The notes beneath the pieces were generated by a model. The model did no database searches and was not told where the DNA came from. It was given only the letters and a program-made list of their open reading frames with translations. From Drosophila persimilis (Eukaryota > Arthropoda > Insecta > Diptera > Drosophilidae), in NCBI RefSeq assembly GCF_003286085.1, contig NW_020825298.1, forward strand, positions 5,766,001-5,830,000: DNA of 64,000 nt. The letters are read 5' to 3'. Below, piece by piece: positions 12,831 to 25,641 of this stretch. Within the stretch, counting starts at the first letter, position 1. The number at the start of each line of letters is the position of its first letter. Position numbers and translations under genes: made by a program.

Positions 12831-13150
12831 CTGGAGTGGATAGCCGTCATCGAGCGCATACTCGCTCTTAAGACCGGAAGACTAAAAGGGTGATGCCCCT
12901 GGTAAACAATGGTGGGCAAATCGGTGACCACGGCATTCGAAAGGTATTCCTATCAACCGGAGGGTGCGATCTGCTAAAATGAAAGGAAGGGTTAAATAAA
13001 GTGAAAGTATTTTAATCATAATGAAAATGATATGATGATGATATGAGCCAGATCGCTGCAGGACCAACTAACCCAGGATCACGAAAAGAGAGCAGAGTTA
13101 TAGCGTGCAGGAAAGCCAGTATTGTAATGAAATGCAAAATCAAAATTTTC
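12831..13150 (+). repeat. Array-flanking spacer block, copy 1
   Basis: A block of about 320 bp lies between the captured tail and the right array. It reappears almost unchanged at 14,820-15,142, and in inverted form, with some rearrangement, at about 10,860-11,040. It contains an ATGATATGATGATGATATGAG stretch next to the first array unit. No gene is apparent. Confidence 0.85.
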
Positions 13151-14815
13151 GGAAGGCTATATTTCAGACAAATAAGGGCAGATCGGTGCAGGACCAACTC
13201 TCCCAGGATCGTGAGAATCCAGACTGTCGAACTGCATTAAAATCTCGACTGTGAAAATGAGGCCGATTTTTTGCAATTTTAATGATGTAACCATCATGAT
13301 TTTTTGCGAAAATCGTGAGGAAATGGAAGTCCCTTTTTCCGATGGCAGTCGATTGGCATGACTCTCCCGATCACGAAAAGACATGCCGCACTCCGATCGG
13401 ATGCCGGATAGCAGAGATATAGCGTGCAGAAAACCCAGTATTCTAACGAATCCAAATCTTCAGAAGGCTATATTTCAGACAAATAGGGCCACATCGCTGC
13501 AGGACCAACTCTCCCAGGATCGTGAGAATCCAGACTGTCGAACTGCATTAAAATCTCGACTGTGAAAATAAGGCCGATTTTTTGCAATTTTAATGATGTA
13601 ACCATCATGATTTTTTGCGAAAATCGTGAGGAAATGGAAGTCCCTTTTTCCGATTGCAGTCGATTGGCAGGACTCTCCCGATCACGAAAAGACATGCCGC
13701 ACTCCGATCGGATGCCGGATAGCAGAGATATAGCGTGCAGAAAACCCAGTATTCTAACGAATACCAATCTTCAGAAGGCTATATTTTAGACAAATGAGGG
13801 CAGATCGGTGCAGGACCAAGTCTCCCAGGATCGTGGGAATCCAGACTATCGAACTGCATTAAAATCTCGACTGTGAAAATGAGGCCGATTTTTTGCAATT
13901 TTAATGATGTAACCATCATGATTTTTTGCGAAAATCGTGAGGAAATGGAAGTCCCCTTTTCCGATGACAGTCGATTGGCAGGACTCTCCCCATCACGAAA
14001 AGACATGCCGCACTCCGATCGGATGCCGGATAGCAGAGATATAGCGTGCAAAAAACCCAGTATTCTAACGAATCCCAATCTTCAGAAGGCTATATTTTAG
14101 ACAAATGAGGGCAGATCGGTGCAGGACCAAGTCTCCCAGGATCGTGGGAATCCAGACTATCGAACTGCATTAAAATCTCGACTGTGAAAATGAGGCCGAT
14201 TTTTTGCAATTTTAATGATGTTACCATCATGATTTTTTGCGAAAATCGTGAGGAAATGGAAGTCCCCTTTTCCGATGACAGTCGATTGGCAGGACTCTCC
14301 CCATCACGAAAAGACATGCCGCACTCCGATCGGATGCCGGATAGCAGAGATATAGCGTGCAGAAAACCCAGTATTCTAACGAATCCCAATCTTCAGAAGG
14401 CTATATTTCAGACAAATGAGGGCAGATCGGTGCAGGACCAAGTCTCCCAGGATCGTGGGAATCCAGACTGTCGAACTGCATTAAAATCTCGACTGTGAAA
14501 ATGAGGCCGATTTTTTGCAATTTTAATGATGTAACCATCATGATTTTTTGCGAAAATCGTGAGGAAATGGAAGTCCCTTTTTCCGATGGCAGTCGATTGG
14601 CAGGACTCTCCCGATCACGAAAAGACATGCCGCACTCCGATCGGATGCCGGATAGCAGAGATATAGCGTGCAGAAAACCCAGTATTCTAACGAATCCCAA
14701 TCTTCAGAAGGCTATATTTTAGACAAATGAGGGCAGATCGGTGCAGGACCAAGTCTCCCAGGATCGTGGGAATCCAGACTGTCGAACTGCATCAAAATCA
14801 TCTTTGAAAATGAGT
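13150..14815 (+). repeat. Right array, first block (about 5 units of 311 bp)
   Basis: Units are in the orientation opposite to the left array. The marker CCGCACTCCGATCGG recurs at a 311-bp spacing from about 13,387 to 14,632. The block stops at a direct copy of the spacer block, which shows that spacer plus array were amplified together. Confidence 0.93.
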
Positions 14816-14819
14816 GGAT

Positions 14820-15142
14820 AGCCTGGAGTGGATAGCCGTCATCGAGCGCATACTCGCTCTTAAGACCGGAAGACTAAAAGGGTGATGCCCCTGGTAAACA
14901 ATGGTGGGCAAATCGGTGACCACGGCATTCGAAAGGTATTCCTATCAACCGGAGGGTGCGATCTGCTAAAATGAAAGGAAGGGTTAAATAAAGTGAAAGT
15001 ATTTTAATCATAATGAAAATGATATGATGATGATATGAGCCAGATCGCTGCAGGACCAACTAACCCAGGATCACGAAAAGAGAGCAGAGTTATAGCGTGC
15101 AGGAAAGCCAGTATTGTAATGAAATGCAAAATCAAAATTTTC
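14820..15142 (+). repeat. Array-flanking spacer block, copy 2
   Basis: This is a near-identical direct duplicate of 12,831-13,150 lying inside the array. It shows that a segment of about 2 kb (spacer plus units) was duplicated in tandem. Confidence 0.88.
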
Positions 15143-18100
15143 GGAAGGCTATATTTCAGACAAATGAGGGCAGATCGGTGCAGGACCAAGTCTCCCAGGA
15201 TCGTGGGAATCCAGACTATCGAACTGCATTAAAATCTCGACTGTGAAAATGAGGCCGATTTTTTGCAATTTTAATGATGTTACCATCATGATTTTTTGCG
15301 AAAATCGTGAGGAAATGGAAGTCCCTTTTTCCGATGGCAGTCGATTGGCATGACTCTCCCGATCACGAAAAGACATGCCGCACTCCGATCGGATGCCGGA
15401 TAGCAGAGATATAGCGTGCAGAAAACCCAGTATTCTAACGAATCCAAATCTTCAGAAGGCTATATTTTAGACAAATGAGGGCAGATCGGTGCAGGACCAA
15501 GTCTCCCAGGATCGTGGGAATCCAGACTGTCGAACTGCATTAAAATCTCGACTGTGAAAATAAGGCCGATTTTTTGCAATTTTAATGATGTAACCATCAT
15601 GATTTTTTGCGAAAATCGTGAGGAAATGGAAGTCCCCTTTTCCGATGACAGTCGATTGGCAGGACTCTCCCCATCACGAAAAGACATGCCGCACTCCGAT
15701 CGGATGCCGGATAGCAGAGATATAGCGTGCAAAAAACCCAGTATTCTAACGAATCCCAATCTTCAGAAGGCTATATTTTAGACAAATGAGGGCAGATCGG
15801 TGCAGGACCAAGTCTCCCAGGATCGTGGGAATCCAGACTATCGAACTGCATTAAAATCTCGACTGTGAAAATGAGGCCGATTTTTTGCAATTTTAATGAT
15901 GTTACCATCATGATTTTTTGCGAAAATCGTGAGGAAATGGAAGTCCCCTTTTCCGATGACAGTCGATTGGCAGGACTCTCCCCATCACGAAAAGACATGC
16001 CGCACTCCGATCGGATGCCGGATAGCAGAGATATAGCGTGCAGAAAACCCAGTATTCTAACGAATCCCAATCTTCAGAAGGCTATATTTCAGACAAATGA
16101 GGGCAGATCGGTGCAGGACCAAGTCTCCCAGGATCGTGGGAATCCAGACTGTCGAACTGCATTAAAATCTCGACTGTGAAAATGAGGCCGATTTTTTGCA
16201 ATTTTAATGATGTAACCATCATGATTTTTTGCGAAAATCGTGAGGAAATGGAAGTCCCTTTTTCCGATGGCAGTCGATTGGCATGACTCTCCCGATCACG
16301 AAAAGACATGCCGCACTCCGATCGGATGCCGGATAGCAGAGATATAGCGTGCAGAAAACCCAGTATTCTAACGAATCCAAATCTTCAGAAGGCTATATTT
16401 TAGACAAATGAGGGCAGATCGGTGCAGGACCAAGTCTCCCAGGATCGTGGGAATCCAGACTGTCGAACTGCATTAAAATCTCGACTGTGAAAATAAGGCC
16501 GATTTTTTGCAATTTTAATGATGTAACCATCATGATTTTTTGCGAAAATCGTGAGGAAATGGAAGTCCCCTTTTCCGATGACAGTCGATTGGCAGGACTC
16601 TCCCCATCACGAAAAGACATGCCGCACTCCGATCGGATGCCGGATAGCAGAGATATAGCGTGCAAAAAACCCAGTATTCTAACGAATCCCAATCTTCAGA
16701 AGGCTATATTTTAGACAAATGAGGGCAGATCGGTGCAGGACCAAGTCTCCCAGGATCGTGGGAATCCAGACTATCGAACTGCATTAAAATCTCGACTGTG
16801 AAAATGAGGCCGATTTTTTGCAATTTTAATGATGTTACCATCATGATTTTTTGCGAAAATCGTGAGGAAATGGAAGTCCCCTTTTCCGATGACAGTCGAT
16901 TGGCAGGACTCTCCCCATCACGAAAAGACATGCCGCACTCCGATCGGATGCCGGATAGCAGAGATATAGCGTGCAGAAAACCCAGTATTCTAACGAATCC
17001 CAATCTTCAGAAGGCTATATTTTAGACAAATGAGGGCAGATCGGTGCAGGACCAAGTCTCCCAGGATCGTGGGAATCCAGACTATCGAACTGCATTAAAA
17101 TCTCGACTGTGAAAATGAGGCCGATTTTTTGCAATTTTAATGATGTTACCATCATGATTTTTTGCGAAAATCGTGAGGAAATGGAAGTCCCCTTTTCCGA
17201 TGACAGTCGATTGGCAGGACTCTCCCCATCACGAAAAGACATGCCGCACTCCGATCGGATGCCGGATAGCAGAGATATAGCGTGCAGAAAACCCAGTATT
17301 CTAACGAATCCCAATCTTCAGAAGGCTATATTTCAGACAAATGAGGGCAGATCGGTGCAGGACCAAGTCTCCCAGGATCGTGGGAATCCAGACTGTCGAA
17401 CTGCATTAAAATCTCGACTGTGAAAATGAGGCCGATTTTTTGCAATTTTAATGATGTAACCATCATGATTTTTTGCGAAAATCGTGAGGAAATGGAAGTC
17501 CCTTTTTCCGATGGCAGTCGATTGGCATGACTCTCCCGATCACGAAAAGACATGCCGCACTCCGATCGGATGCCGGATAGCAGAGATATAGCGTGCAGAA
17601 AACCCAGTATTCTAACGAATCCAAATCTTCAGAAGGCTATATTTTAGACAAATGAGGGCAGATCGGTGCAGGACCAAGTCTCCCAGGATCGTGGGAATCC
17701 AGACTGTCGAACTGCATTAAAATCTCGACTGTGAAAATAAGGCCGATTTTTTGCAATTTTAATGATGTAACCATCATGATTTTTTGCGAAAATCGTGAGG
17801 AAATGGAAGTCCCCTTTTCCGATGACAGTCGATTGGCAGGACTCTCCCCATCACGAAAAGACATGCCGCACTCCGATCGGATGCCGGATAGCAGAGATAT
17901 AGCGTGCAAAAAACCCAGTATTCTAACGAATCCCAATCTTCAGAAGGCTATATTTTAGACAAATGAGGGCAGATCGGTGCAGGACCAAGTCTCCCAGGAT
18001 CGTGGGAATCCAGACTATCGAACTGCATTAAAATCTCGACTGTGAAAATGAGGCCGATTTTTTGCAATTTTAATGATGTTACCATCATGATTTTTTGCGA

Positions 18101-21100
18101 AAATCGTGAGGAAATGGAAGTCCCCTTTTCCGATGACAGTCGATTGGCAGGACTCTCCCCATCACGAAAAGACATGCCGCACTCCGATCGGATGCCGGAT
18201 AGCAGAGATATAGCGTGCAGAAAACCCAGTATTCTAACGAATCCCAATCTTCAGAAGGCTATATTTCAGACAAATGAGGGCAGATCGGTGCAGGACCAAG
18301 TCTCCCAGGATCGTGGGAATCCAGACTGTCGAACTGCATTAAAATCTCGACTGTGAAAATGAGGCCGATTTTTTGCAATTTTAATGATGTAACCATCATG
18401 ATTTTTTGCGAAAATCGTGAGGAAATGGAAGTCCCTTTTTCCGATGGCAGTCGATTGGCAGGACTCTCCCGATCACGAAAAGACATGCCGCGCTCCGATC
18501 GGATGCCGGATAGCAGAGATATAGCGTGCAGAAAACCCAGTATTCTAACGAATCCAAATCTTCAGAAGGCTATATTTTAGACAAATGAGGGCAGATCGGT
18601 GCAGGACCAAGTCTCCCAGGATCGTGGGAATCCAGACTATCGAACTGCATTAAAATCTCGACTGTGAAAATGAGGCCGATTTTTTGCAATTTTAATGATG
18701 TAACCATCATGATTTTTTGCGAAAATCGTGAGGAAATGGAAGTCCCCTTTTCCGATGACAGTCGATTGGCAGGACTCTCCCCATCACGAAAAGACATGCC
18801 GCACTCCGATCGGATGCCGGATAGCAGAGATATAGCGTGCAAAAAACCCAGTATTCTAACGAATCCCAATCTTCAGAAGGCTATATTTCAGACAAATGAG
18901 GGCAGATCGGTGCAGGACCAAGTCTCCCAGGATCGTGGGAATCCAGACTGTCGAACTGCATTAAAATCTCGACTGTGAAAATGAGGCCGATTTTTTGCAA
19001 TTTTAATGATGTAACCATCATGATTTTTTGCGAAAATCGTGAGGAAATGGAAGTCCCCTTTTCCGATGACAGTCGATTGGCAGGACTCTCCCCATCACGA
19101 AAAGACATGCCGCACTCCGATCGGATGCCGGATAGCAGAGATATAGCGTGCAGAAAACCCAGTATTCTAACGAATCCAAATCTTCAGAAGGCTATATTTC
19201 AGACAAATAGAGCCACATCGCTGCAGGACCAACTCTCCCAGGATCGTGAGAATCCAGACTGTCGAACTGCATTAAAATCTCGACTGTGAAAATGAGGCCG
19301 ATTTTTTGCAATTTTAATGATGTAACCATCATGATTTTTTGCGAAAATCGTGAGGAAATGGAAGTCCCCTTTTCCGATGACAGTCGATTGGCAGGACTCT
19401 CCCGATCACGAAAAGACATGCCGCACTCCGATCGGATGCCGGATAGCAGAGATATAGCGTGCAGAAAACCCAGTATTCTAACGAATCCAAATCTTCAGAA
19501 GGCTATATTTCAGACAAATAGGGCCACATCGCTGCAGGACCAACTCTCCTAGGATCGTGAGAATCCAGACTGTCGAACTGCATCAAAATCATCTTTGAAA
19601 ATGAGGCCGATTTTTGTAAAATTTAATGATGTAACCATCATGATTTTTTGCGAAAATCGTGAGGAAATGGAAGTCCCTTTTTCCGATGGCAGTCGATTGG
19701 CAGGACTCTCCCGATCACGAAAAGACATGCCGCGCTCCGATCGGATGCCGGATAGCAGAGATATAGCGTGCAGAAAACCCAGTATTCTAACGAATCCAAA
19801 TCTTCAGAAGGCTATATTTCAGACAAATAGAGCCACATCGCTGCAGGACCAACTCTCCCAGGATCGTGAGAATCCAGACTGTCGAACTGCATTAAAATCT
19901 CGACTGTGAAAATGAGGCCGATTTTTTGCAATTTTAATGATGTAACCATCATGATTTTTTGCGAAAATCGTGAGGAAATGGAAGTCCCTTTTTCCGATGG
20001 CAGTCGATTGGCAGGACTCTCCCGATCACGAAAAGACATGCCGCGCTCCGATCGGATGCCGGATAGCAGAGATATAGCGTGCAGAAAACCCAGTATTCTA
20101 ACGAATCCCAATCTTCAGAAGGCTATATTTTAGACAAATGAGGGCAGATCGGTGCAGGACCAAGTCTCCCAGGATCGTGGGAATCCAGACTATCGAACTG
20201 CATTAAAATCTCGATTGTGAAAATGAGGCCGATTTTTTGCAATTTTAATGATGTAACCATCATGATTTTTTGCGAAAATCGTGAGGAAATGGAAGTCCCC
20301 TTTTCCGATGACAGTCGATTGGCAGGACTCTCCCCATCACGAAAAGACATGCCGCACTCCGATCGGATGCCGGATAGCAGAGATATAGCGTGCAGAAAAC
20401 CCAGTATTCTAACGAATCCCAATCTTCAGAAGGCTATATTTCAGACAAATGAGGGCAGATCGGTGCAGGACCAAGTCTCCCAGGATCGTGGGAATCCAGA
20501 CTGTCGAACTGCATTAAAATCTCGACTGTGAAAATGAGGCCGATTTTTTGCAATTTTAATGATGTAACCATCATGATTTTTTGCGAAAATCGTGAGGAAA
20601 TGGAAGTCCCTTTTTCCGATGGCAGTCGATTGGCAGGACTCTCCCGATCACGAAAAGACATGCCGCACTCCGATCGGATGCCGGATAGCAGAGATATAGC
20701 GTGCAGAAAACCCAGTATTCTAACGAATCCCAATCTTCAGAAGGCTATATTTTAGACAAATGAGGGCAGATCGGTGCAGGACCAAGTCTCCCAGGATCGT
20801 GGGAATCCAGACTATCGAACTGCATTAAAATCTCGATTGTGAAAATGAGGCCGATTTTTTGCAATTTTAATGATGTAACCATCATGATTTTTTGCGAAAA
20901 TCGTGAGGAAATGGAAGTCCCCTTTTCCGATGACAGTCGATTGGCAGGACTCTCCCCATCTCGAAAAGACATGCCGCACTCCGATCGGATGCCGGATAGC
21001 AGAGATATAGCGTGCAAAAAACCCAGTATTCTAACGAATCCCAATCTTCAGAAGGCTATATTTCAGACAAATGAGGGCAGATCGGTGCAGGACCAAGTCT

Positions 21101-23930
21101 CCCAGGATCGTGGGAATCCAGACTGTCGAACTGCATTAAAATCTCGACTGTGAAAATGAGGCCGATTTTTTGCAATTTTAATGATGTAACCATCATGATT
21201 TTTTGCGAAAATCGTGAGGAAATGGAAGTCCCCTTTTCCGATGACAGTCGATTGGCAGGACTCTCCCCATCACGAAAAGACATGCCGCACTCCGATCGGA
21301 TGCCGGATAGCAGAGATATAGCGTGCAGAAAACCCAGTATTCTAACGAATCCAAATCTTCAGAAGGCTATATTTCAGACAAATAGAGCCACATCGCTGCA
21401 GGACCAACTCTCCCAGGATCGTGAGAATCCAGACTGTCGAACTGCATTAAAATCTCGACTGTGAAAATGAGGCCGATTTTTTGCAATTTTAATGATGTAA
21501 CCATCATGATTTTTTGCGAAAATCGTGAGGAAATGGAAGTCCCTTTTTCCGATGGCAGTCGATTGGCAGGACTCTCCCGATCACGAAAAGACATGCCGCG
21601 CTCCGATCGGATGCCGGATAGCAGAGATATAGCGTGCAGAAAACCCAGTATTCTAACGAATCCAAATCTTCAGAAGGCTATATTTCAGACAAATAGGGCC
21701 ACATCGCTGCAGGACCAACTCTCCTAGGATCGTGAGAATCCAGACTGTCGAACTGCATCAAAATCATCTTTGAAAATGAGGCCGATTTTTGTAAAATTTA
21801 ATGATGTAACCATCATGATTTTTTGCGAAAATCGTGAGGAAATTGAAGTCCCCTTTTCCGATGACAGTCGATTGGCAGGACTCTCCCCATCACGAAAAGA
21901 CATGCCGCACTCCGATCGGATGCCGGATAGCAGAGATATAGCGTGCAGAAAACCCAGTATTCTAACGAATCCAAATCTTCAGAAGGCTATATTTCAGACA
22001 AATAGAGCCACATCGCTGCAGGACCAACTCTCCCAGGATCGTGAGAATCCAGACTGTCGAACTGCATTAAAATCTCGACTGTGAAAATGAGGCCGATTTT
22101 TTGCAATTTTAATGATGTAACCATCATGATTTTTTGCGAAAATTTAATTTTAATGATGATTTTTTGCGAAAATCGTGAGGAAATGGAAGTCCCCTTTTCC
22201 GATGACAGTCGATTGGCAGGACTCTCCCCATCACGAAAAGACATGCCGCACTCCGATCGGATGCCGGATAGCAGAGATATAGCGTGCAGAAAACCCAGTA
22301 TTCTAACGAATCCAAATCTTCAGAAGGCTATATTTCAGACAAATAGAGCCACATCGCTGCAGGACCAACTCTCCCAGGATCGTGAGAATCCAGACTGTCG
22401 AACTGCATTAAAATCTCGACTGTGAAAATGAGGCCGATTTTTTGCAATTTTAATGATGTAACCATCATGATTTTTTGCGAAAATTTAATTTTAATGATGA
22501 TTTTTTGCGAAAATCGTGAGGAAATGGAAGTCCCCTTTTCCGATGACAGTCGATTGGCAGGACTCTCCCCATCACGAAAAGACATGCCGCACTCCGATCG
22601 GATGCCGGATAGCAGAGATATAGCGTGCAGAAAACCCAGTATTCTAACGAATCCCAATCTTCAGAAGGCTATATTTTAGACAAATGAGGGCAGATCGGTG
22701 CAGGACCAAGTCTCCCAGGATCGTGGGAATCCAGACTATCGAACTGCATTAAAATCTCGACTGTGAAAATGAGGCCGATTTTTTGCAATTTTAATGATGT
22801 AACCATCATGATTTTTTGCGAAAATCGTGAGGAAATGGAAGTCCCCTTTTCCGATGACAGTCGATTGGCAGGACTCTCCCCATCACGAAAAGACATGCCG
22901 CACTCCGATCGGATGCCGGATAGCAGAGATATAGCGTGCAAAAAACCCAGTATTCTAACGAATCCCAATCTTCAGAAGGCTATATTTCAGACAAATGAGG
23001 GCAGATCGGTGCAGGACCAAGTCTCCCAGGATCGTGGGAATCCAGACTGTCGAACTGCATTAAAATCTCGACTGTGAAAATGAGGCCGATTTTTTGCAAT
23101 TTTAATGATGTAACCATCATGATTTTTTGCGAAAATCGTGAGGAAATGGAAGTCCCCTTTTCCGATGACAGTCGATTGGCAGGACTCTCCCCATCACGAA
23201 AAGACATGCCGCACTCCGATCGGATGCCGGATAGCAGAGATATAGCGTGCAGAAAACCCAGTATTCTAACGAATCCAAATCTTCAGAAGGCTATATTTCA
23301 GACAAATAGAGCCACATCGCTGCAGGACCAACTCTCCCAGGATCGTGAGAATCCAGACTGTCGAACTGCATTAAAATCTCGACTGTGAAAATGAGGCCGA
23401 TTTTTTGCAATTTTAATGATGTAACCATCATGATTTTTTGCGAAAATCGTGAGGAAATGGAAGTCCCTTTTTCCGATGGCAGTCGATTGGCAGGACTCTC
23501 CCGATCACGAAAAGACATGCCGCGCTCCGATCGGATGCCGGATAGCTGAAATATAGCCTACGGAAAAACCAGTATTCTAATAAAATGCAAAATCCAACTA
23601 TTCGGAAGGCTATATCTCAGACAAATAGGGCCAGATCGCTGCAGGACCAACTCTCCCAGGATCGTGAGGATCCAGACTATCGAACGGCATCAAAATCTCG
23701 ACTATGAATATGGGGCCGATTTTTTGCAAATTTAATGATGTAACCATCATGATTTTTTGCGAAAATCGTGAGGAAGTGGAAGTCCCTTTTTCCGATGGCA
23801 GTCGATTGGCAGGACTCTCCCGATCACGAAAAGACATGCCGAACCCGTATTCTATTGAAATGCAAAATCAAAATCTTCGAAAGGCCATATCTCGACCATT
23901 TATGGGCTGACCGACTCTGGGAGTTCCAGA
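15142..23930 (+). repeat. Right array, main block (about 27 units of 311 bp) with higher-order structure
   Basis: The 311-bp period is kept throughout. A diagnostic variant (GGCATGACTCTCCC instead of GGCAGGACTCTCCC) recurs at 15351, 16284 and 17528, spacings of exactly 3 and 4 units. A variant with TTTTTGTAAAATTTAATG recurs at about 19,610 and 21,785 (about 7 units). Two adjacent units (from 22,081 and 22,422) share the same 30-bp internal duplication. The last unit (23,540-23,930) is diverged and ends the array. Confidence 0.94.
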
Positions 23931-24235
23931 ATGTGCGTTTGTGACATGTTTGGTGCCATGAGTGCTAGTAATTACCAAATATTTCCTGAAGGGTTCGCAT
24001 CAGAAGATTATTAAAAGATTCCAACTCCGATAGTCACGCTTGAATTTAACGGCCGATTGGTCGCAGTATCGATTGCTCATGCCATGCTATTCGCATCGAA
24101 ACGTATATCAACAGCTGTTTTTCAAATTTTTTTCATGAGGAGCGGTCACACTATTTCTGTAATAAATAATAACAAATCGCTGGATTTTTATTTTGAAACT
24201 TATATTTTCTTCTTGTTAGCTGAATTCCTGGCAAT
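23931..24235. other. Unique spacer between the repeat and the oxidoreductase gene
   Basis: Single-copy sequence holding the presumed promoter and 5' UTR of the next gene. I see no TATA box and no other feature. Confidence 0.5.
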
Positions 24236-25598
24236 ATGCAGTCTACTAGATATAATGGCGTCATCTGGATGCGGCAATGCGTGCTGCATGCCAGACGAAC
24301 CTACTCCGTCAGCGCAAACGTAACTTCCGCCGGTAACAACACAACGGGGGAACATTTGCCGCCGACGACGCCCACGAAATCCCTCGAGAAGATGCGTGGA
24401 TGGCAACTGCACAGCTACGGCGATATTGACGAGCTGCTGCTTTCCGACAAACTGAAGATCCCACAAATACGGAGCTCCAATGAATGCCTGGTGCGAGTAC
24501 GGACAACGGCGGTGAATCCCATCGATCTGGCCATGCTCCGAGGCTATGGAGCTACAGTTCTAAACAAACTACGCTGCCAGCCGGGAGATGACATTGAGTT
24601 TCCGCTCACACTGGGCCGCGAATTCTGTGGAGAGCTGGTGCAGAAGGGAATGGGCGTGACATCCCATTCACTCAAACTGGGAGCGCGTGTCTGGGGAGTT
24701 GTGCCTGTGCATGCCAGTCCTGGTGCTCATGCGGAGTATGTGGCTGTCCCGTCATACTGTGTAAGTGGTAAAAATATTTAAATGAAAAATTAATTTAAGA
24801 TCCATCTTCATTTTCGTTTTTAGTTGGCTCCAGCACCCAAACAGCTAGACGACAGTGAGGCAGCCAGCGTGTTGTATGCGGGATTGACAGCCTGGTCGGG
24901 ACTCTACATTTCTGGCGGCTTGGGTGGCCCGTGTGGTGCCACCACAGCTGCTGGCGGTGGTGCACATAAGCGCATACTAGTCTTGGGCGGCTCCGGCGGT
25001 GTTGGCACTTTGGCCATACAGATACTTAAGTCGCAAGGCGCTCAAGTGCTCGCCACCTGCAGTGAGAACGCCGTGGAAATGGTCCGCTGTCTGGGCGCCG
25101 ATTTCGTCGTAGACTACAAGAGCAGCGATGCCATGGACGAGCTGTGCAAGTTTGCACCCTACGATATTGTTTTGGACTGTGCCGGACATGGAGGGGCGCA
25201 TGCATCGGAATTGAAATTTGATTTCCGGCAGTACATTACCTTCTCGTCGCCACTGCTAGCCAACATTGACCAGCAGGGCCTAGGACTGGGTGCGATCAAG
25301 AATATGGTCGACCTGGTGCAGACCAATGTGAAATCCCTCACGCAGCGAGGAGGAATGGTGAAGTGGGGCTTCTTCAATCCTGCTCCGCACGGGATTGCAT
25401 TCTTGGAGCAACTGGTGCGTCAGCGAAAGGTGAGTGGCTGCCTCCAGGAAAGACTATTTAGAAGACTAATAATATCCTTTGGTATGCTTCCAGTTGATCC
25501 CATTGATTGACAGCACTTTCAGCTTCGAGGAAATGCTAAAGGCCTTTGAGCGCATGAAGTGCGGACATTTGCGGGGCAAGATTGTGGTGAAGCTTTGA
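24236..25598 (+). CDS. Mitochondrial RTN4IP1-like NAD(P)H oxidoreductase (zinc-free MDR family)
   Basis: Exons 24236-24760, 24824-25429 and 25494-25598 encode about 411 residues, close to the roughly 400 of animal RTN4IP1. The first ATG gives an Arg-rich, acid-free leader with ARRTYSVS around residue 21, a typical mitochondrial presequence with an R-3 cleavage site. The N-terminal GroES-like fold has the VNPID and GREFCG motifs (about residues 100 and 130). The Rossmann nucleotide-binding loop is GGSGGVG at about residue 230. The C-terminus HLRGKIVVKL is the usual end of quinone-oxidoreductase-like MDRs. The family reduces quinones with NADPH and supports mitochondrial coenzyme Q and respiratory-chain function. 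From memory this is probably the orthologue of D. melanogaster CG17221, a neighbour of the FASN genes. The introns are short (63 and 64 nt) and the frame is intact. Confidence 0.85.
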
Positions 25599-25635
25599 GG
25601 AGGGTCATCATGCGACTGATTGTTATTGCTGTTTC

Positions 25636-25641
25636 ATTAAA
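25636..25641 (+). terminator. Likely polyA signal of the RTN4IP1-like gene
   Basis: An ATTAAA variant lies 38 bases after the stop codon, in AT-rich sequence. Confidence 0.45.

Larger units (their letters stand above)
8458..23930. repeat. Giant inverted repeat with tandemly repetitive arms
   Basis: The block is a palindrome centred near 11,933. The stop codon of the captured tail (11312-11314 against 12556-12558 on the other strand) and its AATAAA (11431-11436 against 12430-12435) are mirror-placed around that point. The outer parts are the same 311-bp unit in opposite orientation. Both outer tips carry similarly diverged versions of the unit (near 8490-8660 and 23540-23900). The arms are unequal, about 3.5 kb on the left and 12 kb on the right, because of unit copy number. 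The architecture resembles Foldback/Galileo-type elements with internally repeated terminal inverted repeats, or a long hairpin-RNA locus. I saw no transposase reading frame and no clear target-site duplication. Confidence 0.85.

Noticed and set aside
8469..23910. Dozens of 60-114-codon open frames on both strands within the 311-bp units, with near-identical predicted proteins.
   Set aside because: They recur because the DNA repeats, the period is not a multiple of three, frames close in every unit, and they are open on both strands. This is a compositional by-product, with no codon or domain signal.
8458..23930. CRISPR-like regular repeat spacing.
   Set aside because: Units are 311 bp with no short repeat/unique-spacer pattern, and the host is a eukaryote.
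8458..23930. Identification of the repeat as the 290-bp SGM-type satellite known in some obscura-group flies.
   Set aside because: The unit here is 311 bp, and I could not match its sequence to that family from memory. The comparison needs an alignment.
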